Source: Trichobilharzia regenti
Lineage: Eukaryota; Platyhelminthes; Trematoda; Strigeidida; Schistosomatidae
Length of the DNA: 64,000 nucleotides
NCBI GenBank assembly: GCA_944472135.2
Contig: CALYDD020000290.1
Location: forward strand, 58,020 to 122,019
Reading direction: 5' to 3'
The position numbers and the translations under genes were made by a program. Below, piece by piece: positions 12,020 to 24,458 of the stretch (within the stretch, counting starts at the first letter, position 1; every line of letters starts with the position of its first letter). Under the pieces are notes generated by a model. It was given only the letters and a program-made list of their open reading frames with translations. It did no database searches and had not been told where the DNA came from.

Positions 12020-12235
12020 ACTGACTAATACGTGCAGGGACTAACCAGTGTCGTCTATTTGGCGTTTAGTGTTAGAGCTATGTAGCTTTTATCAGTCATG
12101 TTCATAGTGTGGTGAGCAATTTCGGTAACTTGCTATTGCGGTGGTTGGAGACAATGAACACGAAGCTCTGGATATGTTTTTTGTGCTCATTTGCTGCCAC
12201 TTGTTAGCAAGTTGTACTTCACACTTTCATAAGAA
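12020..12235 (-). repeat. Decayed family 3 (hammerhead-bearing) repeat
   Basis: The minus strand shows the family 3 order in worn form: a GTGTCGTCTATTTGG-like start, a GTGGTTGGAG segment, an ACGAAGC remnant of the ribozyme, and CTTGTTAGCAAG. No intact ribozyme core remains. Confidence 0.4.
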
Positions 12236-12404
12236 CTGATGCCTGCATCAAGCGTGCTAACAAGTAAAAAAAACATAAAGTCCAATGCATTCTGTAGACT
12301 GCCTCTAACCATTCAAATTTTGCTCTTTTTTATTCATTTTGAGAGTATAATACTTGACAGTGTGACCATTTTCTTTAATTGTATTTCCTCTTTTACTTTT
12401 CTAG

Positions 12405-13226
12405 TCACCAACATCTACCTCGACTGATCTGTTACGACATTATCACCATCGTCATTACAATCGACATAGTCATCATTCGTCGAAGAAGCAACACCACCAA
12501 CAACAGGAGCATCCAGACCACCATCCTATTTACTCGTATAATACTCATTACGAGAATAATCATCTTCCGGGATCAGTTCATTTAACACCGAAAAATAATA
12601 CAAGTATCAAGCATAGAATTAATAATAGTAATAATAATAGTAGTATTATTACTGTTGCTGGTATTACTACTATGACTACAAGTACTACTGAGATTAATAC
12701 AAATAATACTACCAATTATTCTCATTTATCTCCAATCTATTCATGTAATAATAGTATTATTAATAGTAGTAATAATACTAATAATGCGAGTAATCATCAT
12801 CACTGTCGTCATAATAATTATTCCAATGAAATAATGAATAATATGAATTCTAATGAAAAATTAAATCATTCAGCTGTCCAATGTATGAATGAATCATTAC
12901 CAAATTATAGTTCATATTATTTTACAACTATTACATCAATGTCATCATCAATGCCTTCTCTACCCAATTCATCAGTATCAACAACATCTACGTTATCTCC
13001 TCAGTCGATTACATCATATAATAAAACAAATCAAAACAGATCAAATAATAATAATAATAGTAATAATGGTGTTGATGAGGATAATGACAGTAATATCCAG
13101 TTAACTGAATATTCTTCAATGAATTCATTGAATCATCATGCTGACATGACGCTGATGAATATTACATCATCATCATCGTCGGCGTTATCATCGTCATCAC
13201 CAGGAGTATGGAATTCTCAAATAAAG
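12405..13226 (+). CDS. Exon 1 of those visible: Ser/Asn/His-rich nuclear-type protein
   Basis: The exon follows a pyrimidine-rich acceptor (TTTTACTTTTCTAG, AG at 12403-12404) and ends at AAG|GTAATT (12226 plus 1000, i.e. 13226). It is open throughout in phase 0 and encodes 274 residues. The order is a His/Arg-rich start, a short Gln run, then Asn/Ser/Thr-rich low-complexity sequence and a Ser run before P-G-V-W-N-S-Q-I-K. Codon choice is AT-rich with many AAT, AGT and TCA triplets. The start of the protein must lie upstream because the exon begins in frame with no start context. Low complexity alone would be weak evidence. The splice sites and the matching phases of the next exons make it convincing. 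Confidence 0.75.
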
Positions 13227-13490
13227 GTAATTTATTACGTTGTTAACGTATTTCCTCTCTCTCTCTCTGTTGTCTTCCGAGTGTAACACAGGACTTCAGC
13301 CTCTTTGAAGTTCCATTTGGTGGTAGTGGTGGCACTGCTGCTAGCCTCATACACTATCTAACTGTCCCTCTACCTACCGCCTGGTTAGGTTGAGGTGTAG
13401 GAATACATCGGCCAGTAGATGGAGCTCAGAGCTCCCAACTGGTTAGGGAGCATTCTGCCGTTGAACCACTGAGGTACAACAATAAATACA

Positions 13491-13752
13491 ATTGTGATAT
13501 TTAAGTGTTGGTTTGTAGGTATTTGGTTGATTGGTTACAAGATTTCATCATGAGCTGACATTAGTTAGAGAACCATTGGAAGGCCGACTGGGAGTACTGG
13601 ACAGCTGTTTCGTCAGCCTAGTTTGGGACTCTTCATAAGTACGCATCCATCGGGATTCGAATCCAGGACCGTCCAGTACTCCCAGGTTTTCCAATGGTTC
13701 TCTAACTGATGTCAGCTCACGATGAAATCCTATAAACGATTGTGATAGTTAA
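13491..13752. mobile_element. Family 1 fold-back SINE with target-site duplication
   Basis: The unit starts in the minus orientation (GTTGGTTTGTAGG..., 13505 on) and runs through the hammerhead-like module and B box to about 13672. It then turns to a plus-strand 3' half (CGTCCAGTACTCCC to 13738). Near-identical direct repeats ATTGTGATATTTAA (13491-13504) and ATTGTGATAGTTAA (13739-13752) flank it, matching at 13 of 14 positions. The plus half lacks the head, so the palindrome is asymmetric. It sits in the intron after the first visible exon. Confidence 0.8.
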
Positions 13753-14274
13753 CCTATTCTGTAAAAGTATTTTGATCCTACAAAAGGAGCTTAGCTAGTT
13801 TACTTGGTATTTAAGAATGTAGGGGGGAGGCGAGGGTAGGGTGGTGGACATTCCAACCGTTATCTCACGCTACTATCCAAGCAACAGTATGGGATCACCT
13901 TAAGACTAAATTATATTTAGTTAAGAATTAATAACTCAGAGTAGGTTTTTTATGTATGAGACTTTGACGTATACTTGTTGTTTAAGGACTGATGATAATA
14001 CAGATTTGCTCAAACTAAAGTATGTTGTGTGGGATTCGAACCTGCGACCTATTGGCCGAAAGCCAGTGGGCCTTAATATCCATCCTGTTAGAGTATCAGT
14101 CAGATTACATCTTGAGTTATGAAATGTCGTGCATATTCACACTGTAGACTACAGAATATTTTGTATTATCCTGTAACATAAAAGTTTCACACCCCTAGAT
14201 TGCTCTTTCTTCCTATAAGTGTTTATCTGATGGAACTTGATTAGTTTCAAGTGAGACCACTAAATAATTCACGA

Positions 14275-14455
14275 CGGAGAACCAATGAAAACCAAGGAGT
14301 ACTAGAAAGTTTTTTTATCCTAGTTTGGGCCTCTTTGGTAGTACGTGCTCATGACCTCACCGGGGAACGAAAACTAGGAAAAAACAGCTATCCAGTACTT
14401 CTGGGCTTTCAGTGGTCCTCTAGCTGAAGTCTGTTGGTGATTTAACTCGCGCAAA
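14275..14455. repeat. Decayed family 1 fold-back SINE
   Basis: A minus-strand 3' half (GGAGAACCAATGAAAACC... CCTAGTTTGGG) is followed by a plus-strand 3' half (ACTAGGAAAAAACAGCTATCCAGTACTT...). The tRNA-like centre is mostly lost. Confidence 0.6.
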
Positions 14456-14483
14456 CCAACATTTGAAAATTAAGCTACTGATC

Positions 14484-14985
14484 ACAGGATGTCATCATGA
14501 GCTGACATCAGTTAGAGAACCATTGGAAAACCTGGGAGTACTGGACAGCTCTTCCGTCCTAGTTTGGGACTCTGCAGTAATACGCACCCGCATTTCGGGG
14601 TTCGAACCCAGGGTCTTGAGGTTACAAGGCGAGCTAGCTCGTAGACCAGTAAGCCACTAGGACCCGATTTAATGGCCGGTCGATGAATTCTAACTTCTGC
14701 CAATTCACGACTGCTACTGATCACTCGTGACTGACTACAGTGAAAATTCGTGACCAGTAAGGAAGGTTTCACCAATTCAGGGAGAGAATAGAGTCTCATT
14801 GATCGCGTGATCACGGGTCATACATCATGAATCGGCGACAATTAGAATTGATGGGTCATTAGATTTCGTCCTTTGTGAGGTCGTTGCCGCGTCGTAGTGC
14901 TGTAGTATCCCAAACTAGGACGAAACAGCTATTCAGTACTTCCTGGCTTTTAGTGGTTATCTAGCTGATGTTACCTCTTGACTTA
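14484..14985. repeat. Family 1 SINE, minus copy followed by truncated plus copy
   Basis: The minus copy (14484 to about 14720) has the 3' arm, the hammerhead-like module, the B box (complement of GGGTTCGAACCC near 14598-14609) and the A box (complement near 14648). A second, head-truncated plus copy runs from about 14826 to 14985. Confidence 0.75.
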
Positions 14986-15744
14986 GGTTGATGTCTTTTT
15001 CGTGTGGTATTTTTTTCTAGTTGTTTCTAAATTGTTGCAAATTCGAAAATCTATGTATTAATGTATATTACACGACACCATGATGTCATTTTGTTCTTTC
15101 TGTAAGAATTTTTTTCCCTTATTTAGTAAATTTTGAAAGTTTGAAAACTTTTCAAACAGATTAGTCCTATATATTTTCTGCTTTTCCTATATGGTTTTGT
15201 CAGTATTTTTTGGTTTATCTCTAGCTATTAGTTGTTGGGTGGTGGGCAAGTATATTGTTGAGGGAGTTTATAAGTCAGTATGTCTTTTCTTTTTGTCCCA
15301 AGACTATTAAGAATTTCAGTATACTGGATAAGTGATAAATAAACTAGAGTAAATGACATAAAGTTCGGTGATCCTAGTGCATTGCATAGACGCCAAGTGA
15401 CATTTCACTTTTTCCTGATATATATACAACAGTATCTTCCCCGTGGTTGTCTGTTATTTTATAACATATCCCATTTAGTGTAGACAGTTATTAACCTGGA
15501 AATGTAATTATTACTTATATTTTTAATTAGTTACGATACTTGATTGTTAACTTATGGGTGAATAGGTTTCAACTGTTATACTCTACCTACTGAATTTTGA
15601 CAGTTGAACAGGAGAGTTATCAGCCCCAATGATTGTTTGCATTCATTCAGTGCATACACGGTTGTTAAGAGTTATATTATGTCTGTCTGTCACCTAGTGC
15701 TCATATTTCTATGTTTTCGAAATCAAACACTTTTCTTTCCCTTC

Positions 15745-15920
15745 GTCAGTGGTTCACTGGTAGAGTGTTAGGGTTCGATTCCTTGCCAGCGTATTCCTAA
15801 ACCTCGCCTAGTTCATAAGTCGTCTGTAAGCCCAGAACGGTAGGAAGCTTAAGTTAGGAGAGTTATAACAACACCATCGGTATTGACACTTCAAAACCCC
15901 CACACTTAAAGCCTTATGTG
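15745..15920 (+). repeat. Family 2 tRNA-headed SINE
   Basis: An A-box-like CAGTGGTTCACTGGTAGAG is followed by a B box (GGTTCGATTCC, about 15771) and the family 2 body, which has AAGCTTAAGTTAGG and AACAACACCATCGGTATTGAC. The copy is worn. Confidence 0.6.
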
Positions 15921-16034
15921 ATGCATTTGGAAGGTAAGAAAGAAGAAGAAAACCAAACAAATCATTCAAACAAAATCCCTACAAAACCACTACTCTGATG
16001 CTCACTAGAGACTGGCCCTATTCGGGTGGTTAAA

Positions 16035-16168
16035 GTGGGGTTCTCTTGGGAAGCCGTGACCCGTAGGATACATCAGGTTAAAGGTGAGGTAGTAACTCAC
16101 TGAAGAAGACATTGTGAAGTGGTCGCACTATGTCATGAATTGGCAGAAGTTAGAATTCATCGGCTGGC
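16035..16168 (+). repeat. Family 1 SINE, 5' fragment
   Basis: The plus strand keeps the head-proximal linker (GTGACCCGTAGG... GAAGAAGACATTG... GTCGCACTATGTC... TTAGAATTCATCGGCTGG). It stops where the 16169 repeat begins, as if that repeat inserted into it. Confidence 0.65.
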
Positions 16169-16415
16169 GACGAATATAACTAGCTCCACAGGAGCAGGAG
16201 TATTTATAAACACATATCAGTGGCCTAGAGCGGCAGTTTATCCTTCATACATCTATAGATCATTTGTCGGCTGTAAAATCTGGTCCATAGCTCAACCGGA
16301 AAGATTGTCTATTTTCGACATAGAACTTTGCACATATGTGCGGGAGTTCAATTCGCCACACTCCCTCCATGTAGCACACAAAGCAAGAGAAGAAAGTAGA
16401 AGAAATGCATATTAG
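16169..16415 (+). repeat. Dispersed composite repeat, second copy of 1688-1922
   Basis: See the copy at 1688. Here the LINE 3' tail within it continues into a minus-strand LINE body (next entry). Confidence 0.75.
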
Positions 16416-17011
16416 AGACAGTAAACAGAGATGTGAGACAAAGGAATAGTAATAACGAAGAACAAAACAGTTTCATTGGAAATCATAAATCACAAGGAGT
16501 GGATGCATCTACGCTAGCCATTGAGAACGATTTTGAGCCATATCACCGATTGTTTCCAACCATTTGTTTTTACCGTCCCAAGGACCCCAACCAGGAAGCC
16601 AGTCTACAACTTCCTACGTGGCTGGCTTAGACTAACTGTTGTAGATTTCATTGACTGGTGCCATGTTTTTGTTTGACCGCCGCTAGTCTTTTCCAGCCTG
16701 ACCCTATATCAGCTAACATTGCCCGTCGAGGAAGGCGATGACTAAGCGTACGTAACGCATGTTCTAACCATCTCAGTCGATGTAAATTCACAACCTCGTC
16801 GATTGATTTCTTCTTCTTACCTAGCACTCGACGCCTAACCTGAATATTGCTCACCTTATTATGCCACTTCACACAGGAGATAGAACGCAGACACCTATGA
16901 TCAAAGACAGCTAATCTTTTCGTGTCTTCCACTCTCAGTGGCCAGGTCTCACAGCCATAAAGGAGGACGGAGTGGACTGATGAGCAGTACACCCGCCCTC
17001 TATACGTCATC
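16316..17011 (-). mobile_element. RTE-like (SR2-type) LINE, 5'-truncated fragment
   Basis: A minus-strand frame of 120 codons (16648-17010) keeps G-R-V-Y-C-S-S-V, V-L-L-Y-G-C-E-T-W, H-R-C-L-R-S-I and R-L-R-W-L-E-H-A. It matches the fragment at 2540-3139 in content and order. The frame then breaks, and further matching 3' sequence continues to about 16430. It is shorter at the 5' side than the 2540 copy and carries more changes, so it is an older copy or a different lineage. It has no catalytic domain. Confidence 0.8.
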
Positions 17012-17367
17012 AGAAGAAGTTACACATTTTCATTGTTAATGTTGGTGAGAACGCCGTTGTTCATCGTTCACGTTGCTTTCAGATTCCATAGATGGCCATT
17101 TCCTTAAATGCTTCAATGTAACCAAGAGCATGGTAAGCTTCGTCTTCATTTAGACGTGTTAATAATCATACTACCATACGCTTACTGCGTCAGTAGATAA
17201 AGGGGAGTGTACCACCCTGTTATTCTGTTGTTATGCGTTAGGTATCGAGAATAGCATAGAAATGTTTTTGTATATATTTCATAATTATCTGGTTCGTTTA
17301 TTACGTTTCTGTTATCTTTTCAACTTGTTTATTATGGGTTTGTTTTTGTATACCGTGCTTATTTTAG

Positions 17368-17410
17368 ATGGAGTGTGTTCCCCCGGAAAAAATTGACAAG
17401 ACAACATATG
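17368..17410 (+). CDS. 43-nt small exon of the host gene
   Basis: The segment lies between a strong acceptor (TTTTTGTATACCGTGCTTATTTTAG) and a strong donor (ATATG|GTAAGC). It starts in phase 0 and ends with one spare base. That is exactly what is needed to join the exon ending at 13226 (phase 0) to the exon starting at 26599 (which needs one incoming base). Without it those two exons are out of frame. It encodes M-E-C-V-P-P-E-K-I-D-K-T-T-Y, and with the next exon gives A-K-L-C-D-I-D-G-V-K. This is non-repetitive sequence that looks like a conserved island. Length 43 is not a multiple of three, so skipping it would break the frame. Confidence 0.75.
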
Positions 17411-19870
17411 GTAAGCATGATTGTATCTTTGTCTTCGTCTTTTCTTTTTTGCCTACATAAAAACTTGGTTGTCTGTGTGTGTGTGTGTATCAGTCAATCA
17501 CTCCATAAAGAGCCTGATTTTCTAAATCTTAACACAGAGTATCACGTTTTTTTCGCTTATGGAAAGAAGATTGACAGTTGTTTCACTCACTCACTCTTTG
17601 AAATGATTTCTTATCAAATTAATTTTTGATCGGATCTTTTGATCTATTAGAAAAATGCGTGAAATACCTTAATTTGTTGATGTAACTTTAACAGGGTCAA
17701 ATAGAAATGTATAATTAGCAGATAGTTATTGTTTGATGTAAGAGTTTACGTGTACCTTCTAATTAGCTCATTATGTGACGTCACTTAAGATGTTGAATAC
17801 ACCTTACAGGTTAGCGTCAACATATATGTAACCCAGGCGTAATTTTTCCGGCTGTTGTGTAGCTTTTAACAACAAGATGACATTAGTCAAAGTGTTTCAC
17901 ATTAGTTAAGTTCGACAAAGTTAATCCAGTAGTAGTCTATTTTCTTATCAATGTTTCAGTAGTAGGATGGATAGTAGCTTAGCTGAAATTTGCACCAAGT
18001 TAATTAATATAATTACACAATAATATTTTGAGGTGACAAACATGATAAATAGCCTCTAATCAAGTCATAAAATCACTTTCAATTTGTGTAGCCTTGAAAA
18101 GATTTATGTTTGTTTTTTTCTAAAAATAATTTTTCAACTCATATTACCCCCTTGATTGATGTACTTCATGTTAAACAGGATCATATTAAGTTAATGTTTG
18201 ACCTCCGATTCTCATACTTTCACCTCTTTGGAACATGTATTTTGAATTACTTTATCAATTATGTGTTGTACACATTACATAAGGTGATGTTTGTATAGAA
18301 TTCTTGTGTTCCCTAAGCTGGATGATTTTATTTCTATGCTCTCACTTTCCTTCAAAATGAAGTTAGGGCTGAAGATGTTGTCTAGAAGATCATAAGTGTT
18401 GCTTGACGAGAGAGTCTTAAAGACAATCTTCTAGGACACGTACAATTTTTGGGACCGATCTTTTCCAAATCTCCCTCCCTACCCAGTGAATAGATGCATC
18501 ACAGCTGATCTGATGGTCGTCTGAGGCAAACATCTATTCACCAGCGGTGGGACTTAACCTCCAGACATCCAAGTGTAGGTGTAACTCCGTTTGGTCTAAC
18601 CGCCCTGTAAGCAATCTTTCTGATATGGTATGACATACACGAACATTTGTTTCAATCAGTGTAGTTATTTGGATCATTGAGATATACAAGCCCGATCCCT
18701 ATGCTATCAGTTGGGGTTCTGTAGAAGGGAAGGCTTAACAATTAAATCACCCTATTCAAAAGATAACATCAAAATGATTCACTTGAGATACAAGACAGGG
18801 AGGATCGCTCCTCTCAATAAACCCTGAAGGTAAATATTTCGACAATACGTTTGATGAATAAATGGCAAACGCACTGAGTTGAGTATGGTCGACATATCTA
18901 GCTTCAATGGACAGCAGGTGATAACAATGAATCAATATATCTGTACCCTTACAAACGATTTTTCAGCCCTCTCACTAACAGTCTCCAGTCATTAATAAAC
19001 AACAGTACTAAACCTTTTTGACTGATGAAATCTTTCTGTTGTGTCAAGTTAACCATGGCGTTGATCCGTTTTAAAATCCTTGAAACTGACTACAAATATA
19101 CCATTTCCCACACAAATTATGACCTCATAGTCTTAGCAATAAAGACATTTGTATTGCAGTCAATACAATCTGAAGAAATCATACAGTCAATTACGTAATA
19201 CTTATGTCATACACTGAAAGAAAATGTCTACAATTATTTGTTGAAATAAATAACGAGAGTGGAAAAAGAAAGAAGTTTACGGAGGGGAGGGGAGAGAACG
19301 ATAACATCTTGTACACGATAGCTCACGCACTCATTCCTTCATCCATTCATTCATTGTCTGTCTGTCGCATTTTGTATAAATAAGATCGTTTTGTTTGTTC
19401 TTTTTGTGATGACGATAATAATAGTAATAATAATGATAACAACAGAGTAATCAATCAGTTACAATTTTTCGATTGAAAGTTGAAAACTAGTCTAGATAAG
19501 GCTTCTTTATATCAGTGTAAGAAAACTTCATCTTTCATGTGTGCGTGTGTGTGCACGCGTATTTTTGGGATTATGAATAAGTGATCGTGTGTGTATGTGT
19601 GTTTTTCTCTTGATTTATCTTTTTTTATTTTGGTAGAAATAAGGAATATAATTGTGAAAATAAAAGTCAACACAATGATAATAATAATTGTTATGATTAA
19701 GAATTGATGCTGAAGAAGACTTAAAATTGAGAATGATTAGTTATTTTGTGATTGGGTTGATTTCCCTGGGTAGGTTTGCTAGCCTCACTTCCAACTTTCA
19801 CTCTTTTTTCGGAGCTTAGGATCAGCTAGTAAACTAGGTGGGATGCCGCCTTTGCTCTTAATAAAGTGCT
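17411..19870. other. Intron sequence, no gene recognised
   Basis: AT-rich intron with a (GT)n tract near 17474 and a worn repeat around 18480-18620. A minus-strand family 2 SINE fragment may lie at 19775-19870. No coding frame is supported. Confidence 0.45.
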
Positions 19871-19874
19871 AGCA

Positions 19875-20165
19875 ATAATGGATTCATTGCCCAACGAATA
19901 TGCAGAAGAAAATTGAGGTGGATTGGACATGCTGACGAAACTTTTAAGTAACACCGCTCATCAGACCTTGGAAAAGAATCTGGATGGGAAAGGAGGAGTT
20001 GGGCTTCCAAGTGCGCTATTGTGGAGATCGTGTGAGGACGATATGAGAGCTCATAGGCAGTTTTAAAGTCAGCTGAAAAAGATATCAGAAAACAGAGTAA
20101 AATGTAGAAATGTGCTGTTGAAGTCCTATGTCCCAGTTAGAAGCGAAAGCGATAATAATAATAGT
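19875..20165 (+). mobile_element. RTE-type LINE 3' fragment with (AAT)n tail
   Basis: The plus strand reads, with breaks, as the C-terminal end seen better at 47460-47824 (GGATTGGACATGCTGACGAAAC, GGAGATCGTGTGAGGA, GTTGAAGTCCTATGTCCCA). It ends in an (AAT)n tail near 20155. It is heavily decayed. Confidence 0.65.
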
Positions 20166-21139
20166 TGTAGGTAGTTAGAGAATACAATCTAAACAATTGC
20201 GTATTTTCTGTAACTTCTAATCAGGCCTTATAATTACACAGTAAAATTTTATCATTCACAGACATTAGAAACTAATCTAGCTAAGAGAATTGAAGTTCAG
20301 TTAGCTGAGAAATAGTAGTAGATAATAACCAAGCTGGTCGTAATAATAATAATGATAACAAGGATAAATCCAATGTTTATATAATCTAAGTAGTCAATTG
20401 TTTTGAATATGTGTACATAGAATGTGTACGTTTGTAGGCGTGTAGAGAGGAAAAATAAATATATGTATATATATTATGTCCTAGTGATTAGATATTTGAG
20501 CGTTTATTATTATTTTTTATAATAAATCATGAAACCAAGATTAGAAGGCGCAGTTATAACACAGTAGGGATCAAATGATAATGAAAATAAAGATAACAGT
20601 CATAAATCAAGTTAATAGTTATGATTATCCGGTGTCATTGGGTTTCATACCCAATGGGAGAGGAATGTGTGTGTCGGAGAAGAAAATTTGTCTGAACACA
20701 CAGATTCGGTTTAAATATTTTCTTAATGATGACTGCCTGCCTCAGTTATGCTTGGCAATCAAAGGTGTACAAACCTAGGGAATTAAGGTCGGCACCTTGT
20801 ATAGAATGGCAAAGAACTGAATTACTGTCAGTCTAACTTTATGAATATGAAACTCCTGGCTGATCTTACAAGTTCTGTATCTAACCACGCTGGACAGTGC
20901 ACATGAAGGTGGTGGTGGGCTTACCTATGTAACTATTTCCATAATAAGAACAGTTAAATATATAAATGCACAGTAATTCTATTGACTAAATCGACATCAG
21001 ATACCTATGCTTAACAATTTTATTATGTAGGGTTTTAAAATCTGATGAGAAATTATCGTAAATGTATATATATTTCTTCAGATTGTGTTCTCTAACTATT
21101 ATAATAGGTATATTTAAGTGATAGAGGAAAGCAAAGTTA

Positions 21140-21275
21140 ATGTAAGTGTAGAACTTGGACACAGTGGCAGACTTGGAGCGGGGTGAAAACGTTGGCAGAG
21201 AACCGAACGCAATGCAGACTTGGGCGGCTGAAGCCCTATGTTCCTCTAGGAATTAAAGGAAATAATAATAATAAT
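21140..21275 (+). mobile_element. RTE-type LINE 3' end with (AAT)n tail
   Basis: A short 3' remnant: GGCTGAAGCCCTATGTTCCTCTAGGAATTAAAGG, then (AAT)n. It is the same family as at 19875 and 47285. Confidence 0.65.
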
Positions 21276-22309
21276 AGTCATACAGTGAGTGATGCAGTGT
21301 TAATAACTGGATGACGCTTCTAGCAGAATTGATTGCTCATAATCATGTCGATTAGTTACAGGACTTCATGATTTGCTTTATATATTGATTTTCTCCCTCT
21401 CTCTCCCTCTCTTCCACTTCTTTTTTGTTGCCACTTTCCGTATCCGCGAAATAGACGTAGCAACATTTATCCAGAAATGTATGAGGACTTATAGAAAAAA
21501 TAAGATTAGTAATGAAAATGGCTAAAATAAAAAAATTAAAATATTATAGAATTGCAAGCCTCTGTAACACTGCCGTATAAGGAAGGGACGTCAAGAGGCC
21601 TTATGTAAGATTCTTGATGAGACTGGAATTAGGGTGGCATTTAAACCAACCAACCAACTATCTCAGTCATAAACTTTGTTGGCTTAAGGACTTGTAAGAT
21701 CCAATTAAGAAGAAGAGTATAATTTAACAAATACCATGTAATGACTGTTAGTGAGGTCAATTGTACAGGTCGAACTAGTAGGGCAGGTGAAGCAGATTTT
21801 TGAGGCGTGAAAACCAGCTAGACCTGTAGTGATTGATCTTGTTAAGTTAAATAACCTGGAAAAAGTTCAGTCGTTGCATTGCATTCACTTGGATGTTATC
21901 ACAAAATAGGGTGGGTGGAACAGGGTGAGAGTATTAAAAAGTTATATAGGTGGGTGGAGAGAGAGGGAGGTCAATCACTGAAACTTTGTTCATCGATTGT
22001 TTATCGTGCAGTTGGAATGACGCAACTCCGCCTATACTGGAGATATGTAAAGTGGCAACAAACAACAAAGGGAAGTTGTAGAAACAGACAGAAAGAGAGG
22101 AAGAAAGAAAGAATGTATAAGAAAAATTGTGAAACTGTATGACTAAAATTGAAATGATTATGAGCAACAATAATTTATGTTCACAACGTCATCCAGTTAT
22201 TAATGGTGTGTTGTATTATTTCATCAAATAAACTTATGTAATAAGGAAAGCATAGTGCCTGCCGACGACGTCTTGAATTATACAGGAGTATGTAGATCAC
22301 CTGGCAGGA

Positions 22310-22774
22310 ATTCTTATGTAATTTTCAGGTATTGGTTTGTAGGGATTTTTGCTTGATTGCATGGAGGATTTCATCATGAGCTGATATCAGTTAGAGAACC
22401 ACTGGAAAACCAACTGAGAGTACTGGACAGCTGTTTCGTCCTAGTTTGGGAAGCTGTGACCAGTAGGGTAGAGCAGGTTGAAGATGAGGGGGTAGCTCAT
22501 CGAAGAAGACATTGCGAAATGCTCGCACTATGTCTTGAATTGGAAGAAGTTATAACTCATCGGCTGGACATTGGATTGGGTCCCAGTGGCTTAATGGTCT
22601 ACGAACTGGCTTGCCTTGTAACCAGAAGATCTGGGTTCGAGCCCCGGAGGATGCGTACTAGTGAAGAGTCCCAAACTAGGCTGACGAAACAGCTGTCCAG
22701 TACTCTCAGGTTTTCCAGTAGTTCTCTAACTGATGTCAGCTTATGATGAAATCCTCCATGCCATTCTTATGCAA
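22310..22774. mobile_element. Family 1 fold-back SINE with target-site duplication
   Basis: A minus-strand 3' arm (22325 to about 22450) is joined to a full plus-strand copy (about 22451-22757). The plus copy has an A box (TGGCTTAATGG, about 22588), a B box (GGTTCGAGCCC, about 22634) and the module GTGAAGAGTCCC...GACGAAACAGCTGTCCAGTAC. Direct repeats ATTCTTATGTAA (22310-22321) and ATTCTTATGCAA (22763-22774) agree at 11 of 12 positions. Confidence 0.8.
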
Positions 22775-22779
22775 CATCT

Positions 22780-24455
22780 CACTTCTTTTGTTCATATGTT
22801 CCACCCTTATGACAGTCCATCTATACAATAATAATAATTTATCTCATCACATAATCTGTCACCCCTATTCACAGTTTATATTGCTGATAGGGTAAAACAC
22901 AGTTTTTGTTCGGTGAAAAGAAAATGTTTCTTTTCAACGACTTCATTTTCAAGCTGTAAAATCGTATTTATTATTATGGAAAAGGCATTAAGTGGCACTA
23001 GAAATTGCTCTGTCAATAATTACTCATATGATAAGAATAAACATAATTAAAGTAGTAGAGTTGAACCAAACTCTTAAACATTATTGAATAAGTGAACTGG
23101 TATAAAGATTTTAAAACTGTAGGTCAAGTGTCTAAAAATTAACAGTGTGATATAATAACAGTAAAGACAGCGAAGATGACGATGAAGTGGAATGAATTCA
23201 AGTGGTAAAATAGATTAAAATCAAAGAAAATTAATTACTATGACTAAGGTAAAGCAAGGGATTTGACAAAACGTTTTTGAACACATAATTTATGTTTTTG
23301 TCCATGTATAGCTAGAGAGCCTCTGCTATGCATGATGCAGAAATCTTTAGCTTTTGGAGTGGTTGGTTTTGGTCCTATCGATAACTTTATGTAATAAATC
23401 GCTTGGGACTGAATGACCTAACTCCAGAAGGTGTTCACAGATTAAGACCTTGTCGTCGTTTGCACACCTTTCATTAACCAAACCTGGTGGTAGTGTTCAG
23501 CTACTCGTTTACGGACAACACGCTTACATCGTCGAATGTAATCAGATCCATACAATCATATGAGTGAGTATATGTACATAGAGATGGACATAAGCGGTAG
23601 TTTACACTTGACTAATTGTGGAATCATATTTCGGCTGGTAATTACTAAATGTAAGTTAGCTGCATAAAAAGAGCATTTAATACATTTAGATAAACGACTT
23701 TTAATTATTGTCACCTTTGAAAGCCAAACTCATAAATGGAGTCTTCTTTGGCACTGCAATTTGGCTGGGGATGGTTTCTTTTTTGACGTTTCTGTCAATA
23801 CACCTTCTAGAATATCAACTGTTTTTATTTTTATCTCGATCGTATCTACAGAGAAAATGTTCCAAGTTCTGGGCATAGAGAACGGGTGAGATTTCTCTTC
23901 CTGCCTATGACAACTTATCTCTTGGGTTAGTATCCTGTTCTGTGAACAAAAACATCATACATAGATGAGATTGTACAGCTAAAAAAGAGGTGAAATTGCT
24001 GAAAAAAAGTCTCTTTACTAAGCTAGAGATGTTTTTTTCATTTTAAAATATGCCGTAACGTGAAACTGATTCATTCATCTCTGTCCGAAATTTGTAAGTT
24101 GCTTTGTTGTTCAATCAGCCAATCAGTCAGTCAGGCAGCCACAGTTTCTGCTTATAACTTACATTGTATTGTATTACTTTACCCTCCACCCCCAGCACCC
24201 TCTCTCTCCCATCATTATTCTGTCTGTTTTCAGTAAAATTGTTTATTTGTTCGTCTCTTTATTGTTTCCTTTTGTTTATTATCGGCGGAAGAAAATGTAA
24301 ACATTTATTTATTTAACTTTTTCAGGAAAAGAAAACTTTCCATCTTCTTGTTTTATTCATTTAGTGGTTGATTATTTGTTTATCTATATTGATTACAGAA
24401 AAAATACTAATCAACGTAACATAAAAAGATGATAATTGTCTTCTCTTAAAATACT
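22780..24455. other. Intron sequence, no gene recognised
   Basis: Mostly AT-rich unique-looking sequence. Around 23340-23560 there is a worn repeat-like segment that resembles family 3 edges. No coding frame is supported. Confidence 0.4.
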
Positions 24456-24458
24456 TAC

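Noticed and set aside
17375..17629. A gene starting in the region of the 43-nt exon
   Set aside because: The open frame past 17410 reads through a (GT)n tract into the intron. Only 17368-17410 in a different frame fits the splice signals.
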